64,000 nt of DNA from Rotaria socialis (lineage: Eukaryota; Rotifera; Eurotatoria; Philodinida; Philodinidae), in the NCBI GenBank assembly GCA_905331475.1, contig CAJNYU010003219.1:248001-312000 (forward strand), written 5' to 3'. The notes under the pieces were generated by a model, which made no database searches, was not told the origin of the DNA, and was given only the letters and a program-made list of their open reading frames with translations. Of this stretch, positions 10,529 to 23,551 are shown piece by piece (within the stretch, counting starts at the first letter, position 1; each line of letters begins with the position of its first letter). The position numbers and the translations under genes were made by a program.

Positions 10529-12271
10529 TTATGCTGTTGGCTCACTAGGTTTTGATCGATAAAGTTCCCAAAGAATTTTACCAACTGGCACATCAGATGT
10601 TATACTTGGGAATAAAATACGTTGTACACTGCTTGCTGATATCTGATTCATCATTTGAATTATTCCAACAAGTTGGTTGAATTTCATGGAATATGTTACT
10701 GCCGAATGAGACATTAAGCTTGTACGCAATACGAAAAGAGCATGCTCTTGGCAAGCATCAATATGAGTTTGATTGATTAATGCTTTAGCTATGAAAATAA
10801 GAAGATTTTATTTATTCTCTCTTATTTTTATCACAAAATCTACCTGAACATTGATAAAGTGAAAGAGTTTTAACATAAGTATATTCATAGGCATCTAATG
10901 CAAGTGATCGTAATTTATAAATGCAATCACATAGACGTTGTATTTCTATTTGATCTGTTTGTGTAAGTGTACTGTTTGTTAATTGAATAGCCATTATGGG
11001 TATCATCCATTGACTTAAATTGACTATAAGCAGATTATGCCAATTAACTTCAAGAAGTGAACGCTAAAGAACATAAAAAAAAACATAAGGACATGTTTGA
11101 TTTTTATACTTGATACAATACTTGATCATCATTAGGAAGATTTTTAAATGAAGATACTGTTTCTAACCAATTGGTCATGGTAAATAAAAGACGTGCTGCT
11201 GCTTCATATAATGTTATCTATGAAAAAAATAAAAATAAAAAAATAAAAAACATAAATAAAAATATATATTTTTTTCTTTAATTACTTGACTCATGATAGT
11301 TGGAAATGAATTGTAATTGTCCATTGATGGTAAACAAGATAGTTGATGTTGTTGTGTAGAAACAAGTTTAGGTTTTCGATTAAAATGATTTTGTATTGAT
11401 GTTGTTGACGCATTGACTATTGTTGGAGATGATGAACAAGCAATAGGTGGTCGGGTTTGTCCATTTGAATTCGGCAATATCATACTGGAAACACTGAGAA
11501 TTTTCTGTTTTGATTTACGAGGTCCACGTTCATGTTGAACAGCTATTTAGAAATAAAAGCATTTATTGGGCGAAAAGTCAAGAATGTGTAATTACCATCT
11601 TTATTCATATTGACCAAGAAACATCGAGCCAATCGACAAGATCGACATTGATTTCGATGAGTTTTGTCAACAGGACATTTATCTTTCAATTCACCTTGCG
11701 CTTTACATACATAATGACGATGTCGATGAATGCTCCGTTTAAAAAAACCCGAACAGCCTAGACGAATAAAACCGATAGAAATATTCTTCACATGTAAATA
11801 TACAAAATTTAGAAATGTGATATCAGATTTCAATGAAAAAAAATCTGATTGGTTATCTTTCTTTGTTGTTAGAGATGTGTTTTTCTTTTTAAAATTCGAA
11901 CTAATAATTCATTTTTGCTAATAAAAAAGAGCTCTCGTTATGAAAATAAATATTTCCTAAAATTGTTTTACTTCAGTCATCTACATTATCAATTTTCACT
12001 AATAATGAGATAATATTTCGATTGTTACACAAAAATCTGTTGAAAGTAAGTGTTTTAAAAAATTACCATCACAACTGTAAATACCGTAATGTTTCCCAGA
12101 TGATCGATCACCACATACAGCACACAAAACATTCAATAAACGTTCACCTATGAGAATAAAGAGTTAGTAATAGAATTATTTTCAATACAATCGATTACAA
12201 TAGCAAAATCAAAATCAATCATTGACTTTTGTTAATTTTCAAAAGTCTCTATGTTAAATCTTACCTGGCAT
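10529..12271 (-). CDS. Nuclear receptor, NR2E/tailless type
   Basis: Seven exons with agreeing phases: 12271-12265 (only ATG CCA G), 12147-12067, 11757-11596, 11542-11286, 11217-11122, 11063-10844 and 10788-10529, about 360 residues. The DNA-binding domain follows almost at once: [18 protein letters not shown], then [19 protein letters not shown], then [19 protein letters not shown]. All eight zinc-binding cysteines are present. P-box DGCSG, the KTHRNQC block and [14 protein letters not shown] after the second finger match the NR2E1/tailless group. A Ser/Thr/Gln-rich hinge follows. The ligand-binding domain starts at [12 protein letters not shown] and ends with [21 protein letters not shown], close to the tailless C-terminus. 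In other animals this group acts as a nuclear repressor in anterior and neural development. NR2E1 versus NR2E3 needs a tree. Confidence 0.9.
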
Positions 12272-14491
12272 AATCTGTTGAAATATATATATGTATCTAT
12301 ATATTTTGTCTTTTGAAGTTACAAACAAAAAGAATATACGTCGATAGCCTCAAGCAAAAATTACTTTTAAACACTTGACTAGAGAGATTGAGACTCTATC
12401 GAATGGATGTGTGCGTGTCCCACTAGCTTTTCCGTTTCAAATGATCTTCTCCTTCTCCTTCTTCTTCTTATCACTACTTTCTTTTTCTTGTGTTTTTTAT
12501 GCGTTTACTCTTTCCGCTTCTGTTTTTTTTACTCTTTTGTCTCCCCTCGTCTTTTCAGTAACACTTTAGTAAGCGTGAGAAAAAAAACTATCTCTCCTAT
12601 TCGCATCTTTTGTTTTGCTTTTTTTCTTCTTTTTAGATTTCTAACTATCAAATGTGCTAGTTAGAGAAAATACATTTTCTTTTAATAGTTCTTTTTTTTG
12701 TTATTGACCATTCACTAACATGTTTTCTTTTGTACTCATAGAACATTATCAAAGAGATTAGACACTTTACGACGATTTGTTATCTTTTTGATAGATGTAG
12801 CCGTGCCCGGCATATTAGTAAAATAACAGATCTAGAATTTTTTTCATTCTAAAAAAGCATCACGGCAATGTTATTTCACGTAAATTATTTATTATTCATC
12901 TAGCTCGAAAGAAAAATGTGAACAGCCCGAGACAAGATCGATAATTGAAGATTCATTTGCTGCAATGAGTTGTTTCTCTCATGAACATACATTTAACTAC
13001 TTAGTCATTCGAGCAAATCTATTGAAACAATGCTCAACTTGTGACATATATTTGGTTTTTCTTTTTGAAGTCGTCTCTTATTACATGGTGAACACGCATT
13101 GACGTTAATAAATAAATTATGAGAAAAATGTTCAGTTGGTTACTTTTTTCTTCTCTATCGCGTTTTTTCACTTGTCATCTTTAACATAATGCGCACATAT
13201 TGCCATTCCTCGTTCCATGATTTGTTAGAAAGGCAAGACACTTTTTGACTCAAGCCAATGAGGAATGAGAAAAAAAGAAAAAAGGATAAAATAGAAGAAG
13301 AAAATTGGGCAGTCTAGTTACTCAACCAGAAGCAAAGCCGGAAGGCAATACTAAGTGAAAAACATTGTTTCTATATTTCCACACGGATGGTCATTGACAA
13401 TGACTTGAAGAGTAAAAAAAGGAGTGTGTGTGTGTCTTTTTGACATGATCTATACGCGACAGCCATTACTTATTCTCGGATTCAAATATAAGCGAGAAAA
13501 AAATACTCAAATAACTTCAGGCAATACAAGTGAATTTTTTCTCATCAAACTTGAAATGGCAATGGTCAGTGACTGAAATCTTACTTTTTTAATCAAAGAA
13601 TAAAAGCTAGTGCTCATAACTAATTACCTTTGTTAACGCCATTGATAAAAAAGCTTTTTTTTTTATGAACAATAAAAGAAAAGAAACACACTTATCAAAA
13701 TCGACAAATGTTGGTATAAATTAAATAATCAAAAACAAGACAAGCACGAATTAATAAATCACGGTTGAACAGATTTAAATCTTTTTTTGAGAGTTCTTAA
13801 GTTTCTAGACGAAGGATTTATTTATGAATTATTATCCATGTTAAAAGGCCAACTTGTTTTTCAAACAATCGATAGATTTAGGAGATTTTATTTTGTCTAT
13901 ATGAATTTCTATGATGATTTCAACTTATTTATGATCTCTCTCAATCATACTAAACAAGCTTTTAGAAAATATATCTATTTCAAAATTGAAAAATTCAGCA
14001 GAGAAACTTCAACTTCTAGAATTTATCATTTTTCTTGGCCATTTGTTTAAAATATGTCACCGATACTACTTGATACGTCACTTAAAAAAACGTGTCTCGA
14101 ACAATATTCTTTCAGCAGTAAAAAGGCAATTAGTGAAAGATCATGCAGTTATATTTATATGTTAAAAACAAATTTCTACTGGAGTATTGTAACAGAAAAA
14201 AAAACACTTGACCCATTGTCGAAAAAAGTCGATTTTATGTAATCATGCTCAGACGATGTATGATCAAATGATGTATAAAATACTATTTATTGACTCGAAG
14301 AAACAAAAAGCAAATTCTTTAGAATAATGATACATTTTTAATTTATGAAATGATTTTTATTCGATTTTTAAAATTTATTTCAAATGAATACAAGTAACTG
14401 GCGATCATAAAAAAAAAGAAAAAAGAAAACATAAAACTTAACATCGGCCTCGACAAAAATCGATTTGTAGATCGCGATAGATTTTATTGAT
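12272..14491. other. Intergenic; likely receptor promoter side
   Basis: About 2.2 kb upstream of the nuclear receptor start. It contains a pyrimidine-rich tract (about 12440-12650) and a short GT run near 13426-13437. Small open frames at 13787-14242 show no motif. The proximal part may hold receptor regulatory sequence, but I can name no site. Confidence 0.45.
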
Positions 14492-15228
14492 TTATTCATT
14501 GGTTCCAAAATTTGATTCTCGATGAAAATCATCATCAGGTCGAATCATACTCGATGGTGTTACTGCTATTAAAGATGAAGTCGTCGTTGCATTTTTCTTT
14601 TTTTCTAGAAAGAAATTAATTAATTTATTAATTAATTAATTCAACGATGTTTTTATGCTTTTCCAAACAAAAAACAACACTTGTTTTTGTTACTTTGTTG
14701 ATCACGCCCTAATGGTCGTCGCTGTTGATTATTATTATTATTATTATTATTGCCACGTGTTGTATTTTTTTTCTTGTTATTTAAACGGCCTGTAATGCAG
14801 TTCTTTTTTTTCTTTCGTCCATCGGTGGTCTTCTTTGCTCTAGTTGTTCCTCGGGATGCATTTGTTGAACGTCCATGTCGAACGGCACTGTTATTGAGCG
14901 CATGAACAGTTCGAATTGCCGATCGACTTTTGGTATTACTACCTAGTGTACTTCGTTTCTGAGTATTAGTACTCGAACGACCACGTGTTTTTGAAATAAC
15001 ATGTACAGAAGAACGAGTTTGTCTACGTGCACCTTTTTGTTTGTTGTTCGTGATATTATTTCGAGTTGTTGATGAAAGTTTTTGAGTTCTACAAGTTATT
15101 CATAGTAAAAATAGGATTATAAAAAAAAACAGATATATTTACGTTGCACGAACAACATTCTTTGCTTTGGTTATTCCACCACGAACATGTTGTGCACTGG
15201 TTTGATTACTACTGGTTGATCGAGCCAT
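14492..15228 (-). CDS. Small strongly basic protein, unrecognised
   Basis: Three exons join in phase: 15228-15143, 15088-14694 and 14604-14492, with introns of 54 and 89 bp, giving about 197 residues. The start is MARSTSSNQTSAQHVRGGIT. The body is rich in Arg, Lys, Ser, Thr and Asn, with RGRSS, KSRS and KKKKN runs and an Asn run from an (AAT)n repeat. The C-terminus is different: acidic and aromatic, ending MIRPDDDFHRESNFGTNE. That composition suggests binding to RNA or chromatin, with a short conserved C-terminal peptide as a docking motif. I do not recognise the family. If the second intron were retained, the frame would instead end in CCFLFGKA soon after 14694; I prefer the spliced form because phases agree and the donor and acceptor are good. 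Confidence 0.6.
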
Positions 15229-16462
15229 TTTGTCGGATACAACAATGGAAGACAATGACTTTTGTTTCTGATAGATTAGAAGAAAAACGGAAGATCTTTG
15301 ATGATGGATTTGTGATGAAACTGAGAATGAATGTTTAGTGTATATATAGAGAGAGACAGAGAGATATAGAGTGACTGAATAAGTAGCGATGTAACTGTGG
15401 CGAATTAGTAAATAGAGCGCCTAAATTAACTTTCAATACAAAAAATAAATAATTAAAAACGCGCTCGGTATTATTAGCATCCAAAACACAATCCATGTTT
15501 CTGTTTTCATGCTGTTTTATTTTTATGAGATACTGTTCTAATAAAGTAAATGTATGAGCAATACATTTATCTGTAGAATAGAAATCTCAATATCCAATGA
15601 AATTTTACACAAGAGTGCTTATGAAAAATAAAATACTCAAAATTTGTAAGATCCAAGAAGATTAAATGAAACATTAGATTTTCATTGTCTAAAAGTTGGA
15701 CACGGTAATCAAGACGTTCTTATATTAAAGAGTCATAACTATCATAGAGAAAAATTTATTAAAGAATTGTTAAAAATATTGTTTTACTCTTTGTAATATC
15801 TACAAATGTTGTGTACCAATACACACTGAACAAGGCAACTAATCATGCTGTTCAATATTTCGTTCTTTTTGTGAGATCACAACTTTTTGAAACTTAAAAA
15901 AGAACTGAATTTGATATTTGAAAAGATCGCTCTATCAGAGTCTATCTATTGAATAATATGTTGGCACGAAATATATGTGATAGGCAGTGTAATTATCCAA
16001 TTAAATCATCCTTCAAATTTCTGTTAAATGCTTGTTATTGTGAAATAGAAAAATTCAAAACTAAGCTGATTTTCTATGAATGATCGATACTCTCTGTTTA
16101 ATATAATTTTGATTTCCATGTATCGAAGAATACTAGTAGATAGCCAATCAACATCCTAATATCTATATCATAATACTTTTAGAAAGAAAGTTTATGACTC
16201 ATCATATTTTCAACAGACAAGTACAAAGAACTTAGTGAACTGACAAAAATACAAGCAAAAAGAATACATATAATAATCTTTCCTTTTTTTGACGTACAGA
16301 AAAATTGCCTATCAACAATCTTCATTTTTTTTCATTCACTATGCTTTACAGTGAAACAAATACAGAAAAAAAAAGAGATAGCAATGGAAAACATGTATAA
16401 TACAGAAAATAGATCTACATGCAAAGTTTTTGTTTTCTTTTTTTTGTTGATTTAGAAGATGA
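15229..16462. other. Intergenic, no gene seen
   Basis: AT-rich sequence between the start of the basic protein gene and the end of PPM1G. A GA-rich patch lies near 15345-15370. No exon, RNA gene or repeat could be supported. Confidence 0.5.
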
Positions 16463-19400
16463 TCAGTGTTGTTGATCATCATTTGAATTATTGTTATTCG
16501 TTGTACTAGCCGAATTAAAAGAGAAACCACCTGTTGTTTTCGATGGCGATGTTATTTCATCTGTACCATTCTCAGGAATAGTTTTAAATTTTTTGCTAGT
16601 ATTATCATCATCAGCTATTTCTTCTGTTGCTACATGTTCAGGTGATAATGATCGTTTATTATTAACTGGTGTAAACATTGTTGGCCATGGACTATGCTCC
16701 ATTGATTTCGATACATTTAATTCTTGAGATGTCTCTGTGGTTGATTGTTTGTTAAAGTTAAATTTAACAATAATTGCTGTCATATTATCACAGCCAGTAC
16801 CATCACCACTTGTATTTGGTGCAAGACAATGCATAAATAATTCTTCACATATTTCAGATATTTGTTTCTTCTTAAGACGTGGACGCACGAAATCAACAAC
16901 ATCTTGACTTGACATAAAATTCCAAATGCCATCACATGCAATAACCATAAATTCATCTTGATCTTCAAGTGTTAACATACGAATATCGGGTAAAGCAGTT
17001 ATAGCTTGTTCCTCGGGTGGTAATTTAGCAGTTTTCTTATATGCATGATCACCAATAGCTCGAGATAAATTAAGACCACCTAGAAACATTTTCTTTTATT
17101 ATCAATAGAATAGACTAAAATTAGAGACAAACCTGAAACACGTCCATCTAATGTTACTTTGTAACCAGCTTTTTCTATTCGCGTACGCTCTTCAGTATCT
17201 TCTGGTTTATGATCTAAATAAACATTTATACTAATTAAGATTGAAAAAAAAGTAATCATCATACTAACCAACACTCATTTCAATCGCTCGACCATTGCGA
17301 CATACGACACATCGAGAATCACCGGCATTAGCAACAAATAATTGTTTATCACGCAAAAGTGTAACAACAGCAGTACATCCACTTGATGAACCTGGATCAC
17401 TACTCATATCAAGCATTTTACCTAATTCTGTATCGTTATCGTCGTCTAGAAAATACAAAAATAAAATATTATTATTTTAAAGAATTCAATGATTTTCCAT
17501 CACCTTCATCGTCTTCTTCTTCTTCATTGTCATCACCATCTTCTTCTTCGTCATCGTCATTCTATTGATGATGAATTAAAATAGTAGGCGTGAAAAATGA
17601 TTTTAATTCAAAGACTTACTTGGTTTTCTTTAGCATCATCGTCACTATCATCATTATGTTTTTTCTTTTTGGAATGCCGATTTAAAATAGCCATTATGGA
17701 CTTTTTCATACTATACAGAAGTGTGCGGCAATAACACAAAAATAGTTTTCGTACACATTTTGAGACTCAAATTGCTTACAGTTTTTTTATTTCTGCTGCT
17801 TTACTTGATGCCAATTTTTTATTTTCATTTTCATCGTCTTCCTCCTCCTCTTCTTCTTCTGTTCCTTCTTCTTCTTCATCGTCGTCTTCTTCTTCTTCTT
17901 CTTTTTGATCTTCATCGCCAGCGACATTTTCGTCATCTTCTTGATTAAGTGCAACTTCATCATCACTTGTCTCATCGTCCGATCTATGATAAATAAAATT
18001 ATGTCAAAAACATAAGTATTGACGAAATCAACAAAAAAAAATGTAGTGTTTTCTTTTTGAAAAAGAAAACTTTATGTAGAGAGTTTGCAATTTGAAGAAT
18101 CCTGTACAAAGTAACACTGTCTTTTTTTTTGAAATACTTAAACCTTGAAGAATTAAAAAAAGAAAATTTTGAAAGAATAGATAACTAAACAAGTTGTAGT
18201 AAATCATGAACCGATGAAAAAACAGTCCGAAAAGATTTGCCTTTGATCAATTATTTTCTATACTAATTCTAACTTTCGATATTATATTCACAACAAAGCT
18301 CGGTCTTGCTTATACTGCATATTTCCATGAATTTTTCGTATATGCTATGATCCATCAGAAAAACTGATTTTCAAATTTTTACTTGAAATTCTATCCTGAT
18401 TGATCGCTCAACTATAATAATATTTTCATGAATGTTTCAATCCTTATCAATTAATCTATTTTAGGACCGACTTACAATGATAGTATGGTTTTTTTCTCTA
18501 CATCACTTATATAAGCTGATCACTTATGTGCCTTTATGTCAGGATAGGATCAAAGCATTAGGTATGAAACATTGAAAAAGAAATTCGAAAATGAAGCTTT
18601 TTTTTTTTATAAAAATCCATATCATTCCTTGTATAGGTGGACTAAGAGGACAATATCTCTGAGGAAATTATCTGCTAGTGGGTATTTTTGTCAGAATATT
18701 TGAAGTTTATTTGAATGTACACAATTCTGAATCACTAATCAACAATCAATTGAAGGATTAACCAAACTAGAAAAAGATTAATACGTCTAAATTTTAAAAT
18801 ATATCATACTTACTCTTCATATTCAGAATCGTCTTCATCTTCTTCGTCGTCGTTATCTTCCAAATCATCAGTATTTTCACTAAGTAAATGATGTGTTAAT
18901 GATTTAGATTTGACTGTTGTTGATGAAGGAATTGTTGTTTCATTTGAAACTGGTTTTCGAGGACGTTTAGTTGCTGTTTTAGGTTCAGAAGATGAAGGTT
19001 TGACTTCCTAATAAACAAAAAATCATTCATTAAAATTTATATTTGCAAAAAGAATTTCATACAGTTGAATCTGAAATTTCACAATTCGATGCAGTTTCAG
19101 TCGTTTTATGATCCGAAACATCATCTACTGGAATATTTTCTTCATCAGAATGTGTAATTACATCAGATTTATTTTGATCTGAAGTAACCGATGAAGTCAA
19201 AGTATTATCATCTGTTGTTTCTGAATTTTGACTAAAAATGATTTAAAAGCATATTTTATTTTAATCAAAACAGTAGAAATCTTACAGTTCTTTCTGATTT
19301 TCTACATTTTTTGTAGTTTTATCGTCCACTTTCAATAGATTGTGTGCTTTATTCTTAGAAATCATCGGTGATTGAAAAGTTTTTCCGTCATCACCATAAC

Positions 19401-19961
19401 GTTTAAGAAGTTCTTCAATAGGCAATTCGGCTTCTTTTTTCAATAATTGTGCTTCTTCAACATTTAATTCTTCACTTACATTTGTTGATACAATAACACC
19501 GTCGGATGCATCATCTATTTGCTCATCATTATCATTCTTATCCTTTAAATCGGCCAAAGTTTGTAAAATTTCTTTTACGTTTGGATCAAGTAATAAAGAA
19601 TCAAATTTAAGAAAGCCTTCAATTAATGCATCTTTCAATCGGCCTTCTTGGTACGAGTCAAGTTGTTTTAGAAAATCAGGCAAATGCCGAGCACAATATA
19701 GAGCTATTTCAGCTCCCCCATGACCATCGTAAACAGCAAAGAATGATGTTTTATCATCGAAATCAAGTATGGCATTATGTGCATCCTAAATAATAAAATA
19801 GTCAAAAAATATAATATAAAATTATTTTGCTAAGTAAATTCAAACGATACTTCTTGCGACATTCGCCATCCTTGCATGGAACTTGCAGCATAAGCTAAAC
19901 GATCATTTGAACTTGTAATTGTATCTTTGTCACAAATAGGCGATGATAAATAGGCACCCAT
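16463..19961 (-). CDS. PPM1G: Protein phosphatase PPM1G (PP2C gamma)
   Basis: Ten exons in phase: 19961-19851, 19785-19286, 19231-19063, 19007-18814, 17983-17780, 17710-17620, 17561-17504, 17445-17269, 17213-17133 and 17079-16463; about 733 residues (human 546). It is a Mg/Mn-dependent Ser/Thr phosphatase, nuclear in other animals, acting on splicing factors and histones. [10 protein letters not shown] at the start is the family's N-terminus (often myristoylated at Gly2). [14 protein letters not shown] and VYDGHGG give the first metal-binding Asp residues (about 38 and 54). After a long acidic insert come [36 protein letters not shown] and [12 protein letters not shown]. The Glu/Asp-rich insert, with runs of acidic residues encoded by GAA/GAT, is the PPM1G hallmark and longer here. 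One intron (17984-18813) is 830 bp. An acceptor-like TTTTCCAG directly precedes the ATG. Confidence 0.95.
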
Positions 19962-21117
19962 CTGGAAAATATTATTTTTAAGTTAAAATTACTATGATAT
20001 AATTCAATACAATGAATGTGATAGTTAGTAACAAAACAACATAAAGAAATCACACCGAATACTGTGAAAAGCGAAGACAAGTAATAATTTTATGTTTGCC
20101 AAATTTTCTACCAATTATTTTATTTTTTTTGAAACCTTTACTTTGCATTGTGAGATTTTTCTGTGGACTATACATGACGATAGAGGGCACCGTGATACGT
20201 AATGAACTTATTTATAAAATATCGTCGTGTACATAAACTTTAGACGGCAATGATGACGCTTTATAGGCAAAATATCAGAAGTATATGTTTTAGTTTGACA
20301 ATAATCTTATGCACCAAAAAATTTATATTCTTGTTATTTTTTTAAAATTTAATACATTCTATGAATTAGTACTGATTATACTATGGATAGTGAAGGTTAT
20401 AAAACTTTCGAAGAGGATATGATTATTATTTATTTCATGAACTATGAATTCCATAGAACAGTGTTTAGAACTTTCATTAACAATTTCAAATGTAACAAAT
20501 AAAAAAAGAATCATATTTTTCCAAACTATCAAGTTATACGTAATAGTTTGATACTGAAATTAACACTAAGCTTAAATCGAGAAAATTCAATATCACCGGT
20601 CTTTTGTTCGAAGAAAAATATATTTCAATGCAAGCTAAAATAATTATCAATTCTGACCATTGAAGATGCTTGCAATAGCGGCTATTATTCGAATTTAGAG
20701 TCGTTGTAAAAATTTTAAAAGAATTAGAATTTCCTCAAAATTAAAGTTTGAATCTCTAATAGCTATTCAAATTTGTACTATTGACAAGATGTTTGATAGT
20801 ATAATTCTGTGAACTGATCAAGATTTCAGTTCAGTTGGTTATATAATCTCATCTTCGAAAACTGGACACCCAATAAATATCAGTTAAGAAACTTCTAAAA
20901 AATGGTTACTGTCGAAAACGGGCACGCTTGCAATTATTGTCTCAGAAACAAAGAGTTTCAATCGTAGATACTACATTCTACATGACCTAAAATAAAGTTC
21001 AGCTATCTTGAAATGCCCATGATTATATTTTCATTCTCATTATTTTACTAGAATTTCGGCCTCTAGCACGGTGTATACCAAAGAAATTGAATGATATTAC
21101 TTCGGCCTCAGATTTCG

Positions 21118-21334
21118 CCTATAGACACGTCTATTTATGAGTAGGGTGTCCGAAAAATTTTCAGTTCAAAACAATGTTTCCTTCCCGAAGTATTAAGCAT
21201 TCAAAAATTACTAATATCTCATGAAGGATTTTAAAAGTTTCTTTGTTTTTGGGGAGTTTAATATCCCGGAAAGGATACATTTTTTTGAGCTGAAATTTTC
21301 AGGAGATCCTACTCATAAGTACACCTGTCTATGG
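21118..21334. repeat. Imperfect foldback element with ~97-bp arms
   Basis: The left arm (about 21118-21213, from CCTATAGACACGTCTATTTA) matches the reverse complement of the right arm (about 21238-21334, ending TAAGTACACCTGTCTATGG). Shared blocks include CTTATGAGTAGG, TGAAAATTTCAG-like, TCCTTTCCGGGATATTAA-like and AAAAA segments. Roughly three quarters of positions agree by eye. The loop is only about 25 bp. It looks like an old MITE or foldback element. Confidence 0.65.
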
Positions 21335-22216
21335 ACATTTGGCTTTTTTGGAATTTTTCATAATTCACTAAGTTCTACCCTATGCATGGGGACTAATCCC
21401 AAAAGCGATTTATCAGTTGGATATGCTCCCTCGTAAGATCTGCTAGACCTCCTAGACCCCTGTATCGACAAAAACACATACCCATAGTGGGGCACACATA
21501 AGTATGATTTCAGAGTTGAATCGATTTGTTGTTTTATTTGAGGGTACATTGTGTTCATGAAGGTTGAGGATAGTTCTGCTTGCTTTTTTCTGTTTTGAAT
21601 GCAGTTTGAAATAGAATACTCCATAGACTGGAAAATAAACGATCTGGCTGCTTGGAAACTATTTTATTTCGTGAAATTCAAGTCTTTTCTAACAGAAATA
21701 AAACGAATTATGCTGATGAAAGATTGATAAAATACATGTACTGTAAAGCTTCTCAATAGTTCATCCGACATTTCTTTGTCATGCTACTTTTCATTTAAGA
21801 AAAAGTGTAAAATTGACAAAACATTCTATGAGTCACGAATGATTAAATTCTAAAAAAAGGATTTTTCTGTTGGCTGTTAAATTCGTCAAAAATAATTTTT
21901 CAAACGAGCAATATTCGAACAGCTATTTAACGATTGAGGAAAATAACTTTGAAGTTATAGTGGATTTAATTTAGTACTATGTCATAAATTGTTACAAGCA
22001 ACAATGGTAGTGAGAAAAATTCACCGCAAGAATGAACACTGCCTACGAAGAGAAAGATGTGTTATTTAAGGAAAAACTTCTCTAGTCAACTGCAACTAAG
22101 TTGACATAAGGAAAATGTTTTCTTTCAGGTAAAAATGAAAAATATGTTGTAAAACTGGCCAGCTACTACATGCATGTCAAACTAGTAAATATATACATTT
22201 TGTACACAACTCAACT

Positions 22217-22479
22217 CGAGGTATGTTCAGATTTCCGAAAAAGGAAATTACAGAAATTTCCGAAGCTTCCATCAACTCGATTACTACATAGCAAAGCAAA
22301 TGAAAATTTTTTGAAAATATTTGAAAGTTTAGAAATTTCGCTTTGTACAGAATTTTGGAAATTTCAGAAATTTCGGAAATTGTATAATTTTGGGAAGTAC
22401 CAAACAATTTAGAACACAAGTACTTGAAATTTCCAAAACTTCCAAAATTTCCTTTTTTGGAAGTCTGAACACTGCTGCT
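22217..22479. mobile_element. Non-autonomous inverted-repeat element, copy A
   Basis: About 263 bp. The left end, CGAGGTATGTTCAGATTTCC then GAAAAAGGAAATT, is an imperfect inverted copy of the right end, AATTTCCTTTTTTGGAAGTC then TGAACACTGCTGCT. The interior is filled with repeats of the type GAAATTTCCGAA. CAACT lies directly outside both ends (22212-22216 and 22480-22484), a possible target-site duplication. A longer relative with the same ends lies at 62465-63184. Confidence 0.65.
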
Positions 22480-23551
22480 CAACTCATACCATAAGCTGTG
22501 CAGTAAAAACAAAAAATGTTGACTTATAAAATAATTTATTTCAACTGGAAGCTCTTTGCAACGAAAACATGGATTTTCTTAGTAACATGATCCTGGTAGG
22601 GATAATCATACGCTAAAACGATGAATATCAAATTTCAGTAGAAGCTGTTGACATATTACTGTGCTTTTGAAAAACAAGAGAGATTAACATGTATTACTCT
22701 TGAAGATAAAGTTTAGTTTCGGAAACGTATAGTGTAAAATTGTTGAAATTAGAAAAAAACACTAGTTACAAAGCTAAGAAACATTTGCAGTATGTTATCC
22801 TGAGTTGCTTAAAATCAAATCAAATTCATCAGGAACTTTTTCAATAGCGGGGAAAATCTTATGATGAACGTTTCTCCAAGGTAGACAAAGAGAAACTGTC
22901 AAAACCTTTTCAATCATGAGTTCACTCTTTCCCTTTTGGTCCCGTTGAACCTGATTCGAAATTAATTTCAAGTTCCGTTTAGTTCATAACAATTTTGATT
23001 TGTCATATTTTGTATTGTATGATTGAATAAAAATTGCTTTGAAGATGACCAGAAGTTATAAATATATATGAAATCAATGAAGAGTTAAAATATTTGATTC
23101 TGACAGCATGAGGAATTGTTTTTAAAATTTTTAAGACACTTCTTTTAATATTCATTCGATGTAAAGTTTCATGAAAATATTTTTCATATAGCAGTGTTAG
23201 TAGAATCCTTATCCCTGTTAATAAAGTTCTTTTGGTATCCGAACCATGAAAAGGTCATTCGTATAATGCCTTTGTTTAATAAAGAAAATGGTGTTTTAGA
23301 TTTGCATCTGATTTCTTTTTCTTGTTTAAATATAATATTATACACATAAGAAGAAAAAATTATTTTCTTTGTCTTTTGATATTTTTGAAGTAATAGCGAC
23401 AAGATAGAAATATATAGATATGAGACAAGATCAAGAAAAGAATATTAAAATTATGATCAGTCATCATTCATGCTAATAACTATAAACGATGATACCATTA
23501 AATAAACACCAGTTAATTAGAAATCAAAAATGTACATCAAAACGATTTATA

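Larger units (their letters stand above)
19962..23551. other. Gene-poor 3.6 kb with two inverted-repeat elements
   Basis: No supportable gene. It holds a long imperfect hairpin (21118-21334) and a TTTCCGAAA-rich element (22217-22479), both listed separately. The first few hundred bases may be PPM1G 5' untranslated sequence. Confidence 0.55.

Noticed and set aside
12375..12664. Phe/Leu/Ser-rich frames upstream of the nuclear receptor
   Set aside because: Arise from a pyrimidine-rich tract and lack any start context, domain or splice support.
21358..21624. 88-codon minus-strand frame
   Set aside because: Overlaps the edge of a repeat region and has no recognisable domain; possible chance frame or element remnant.
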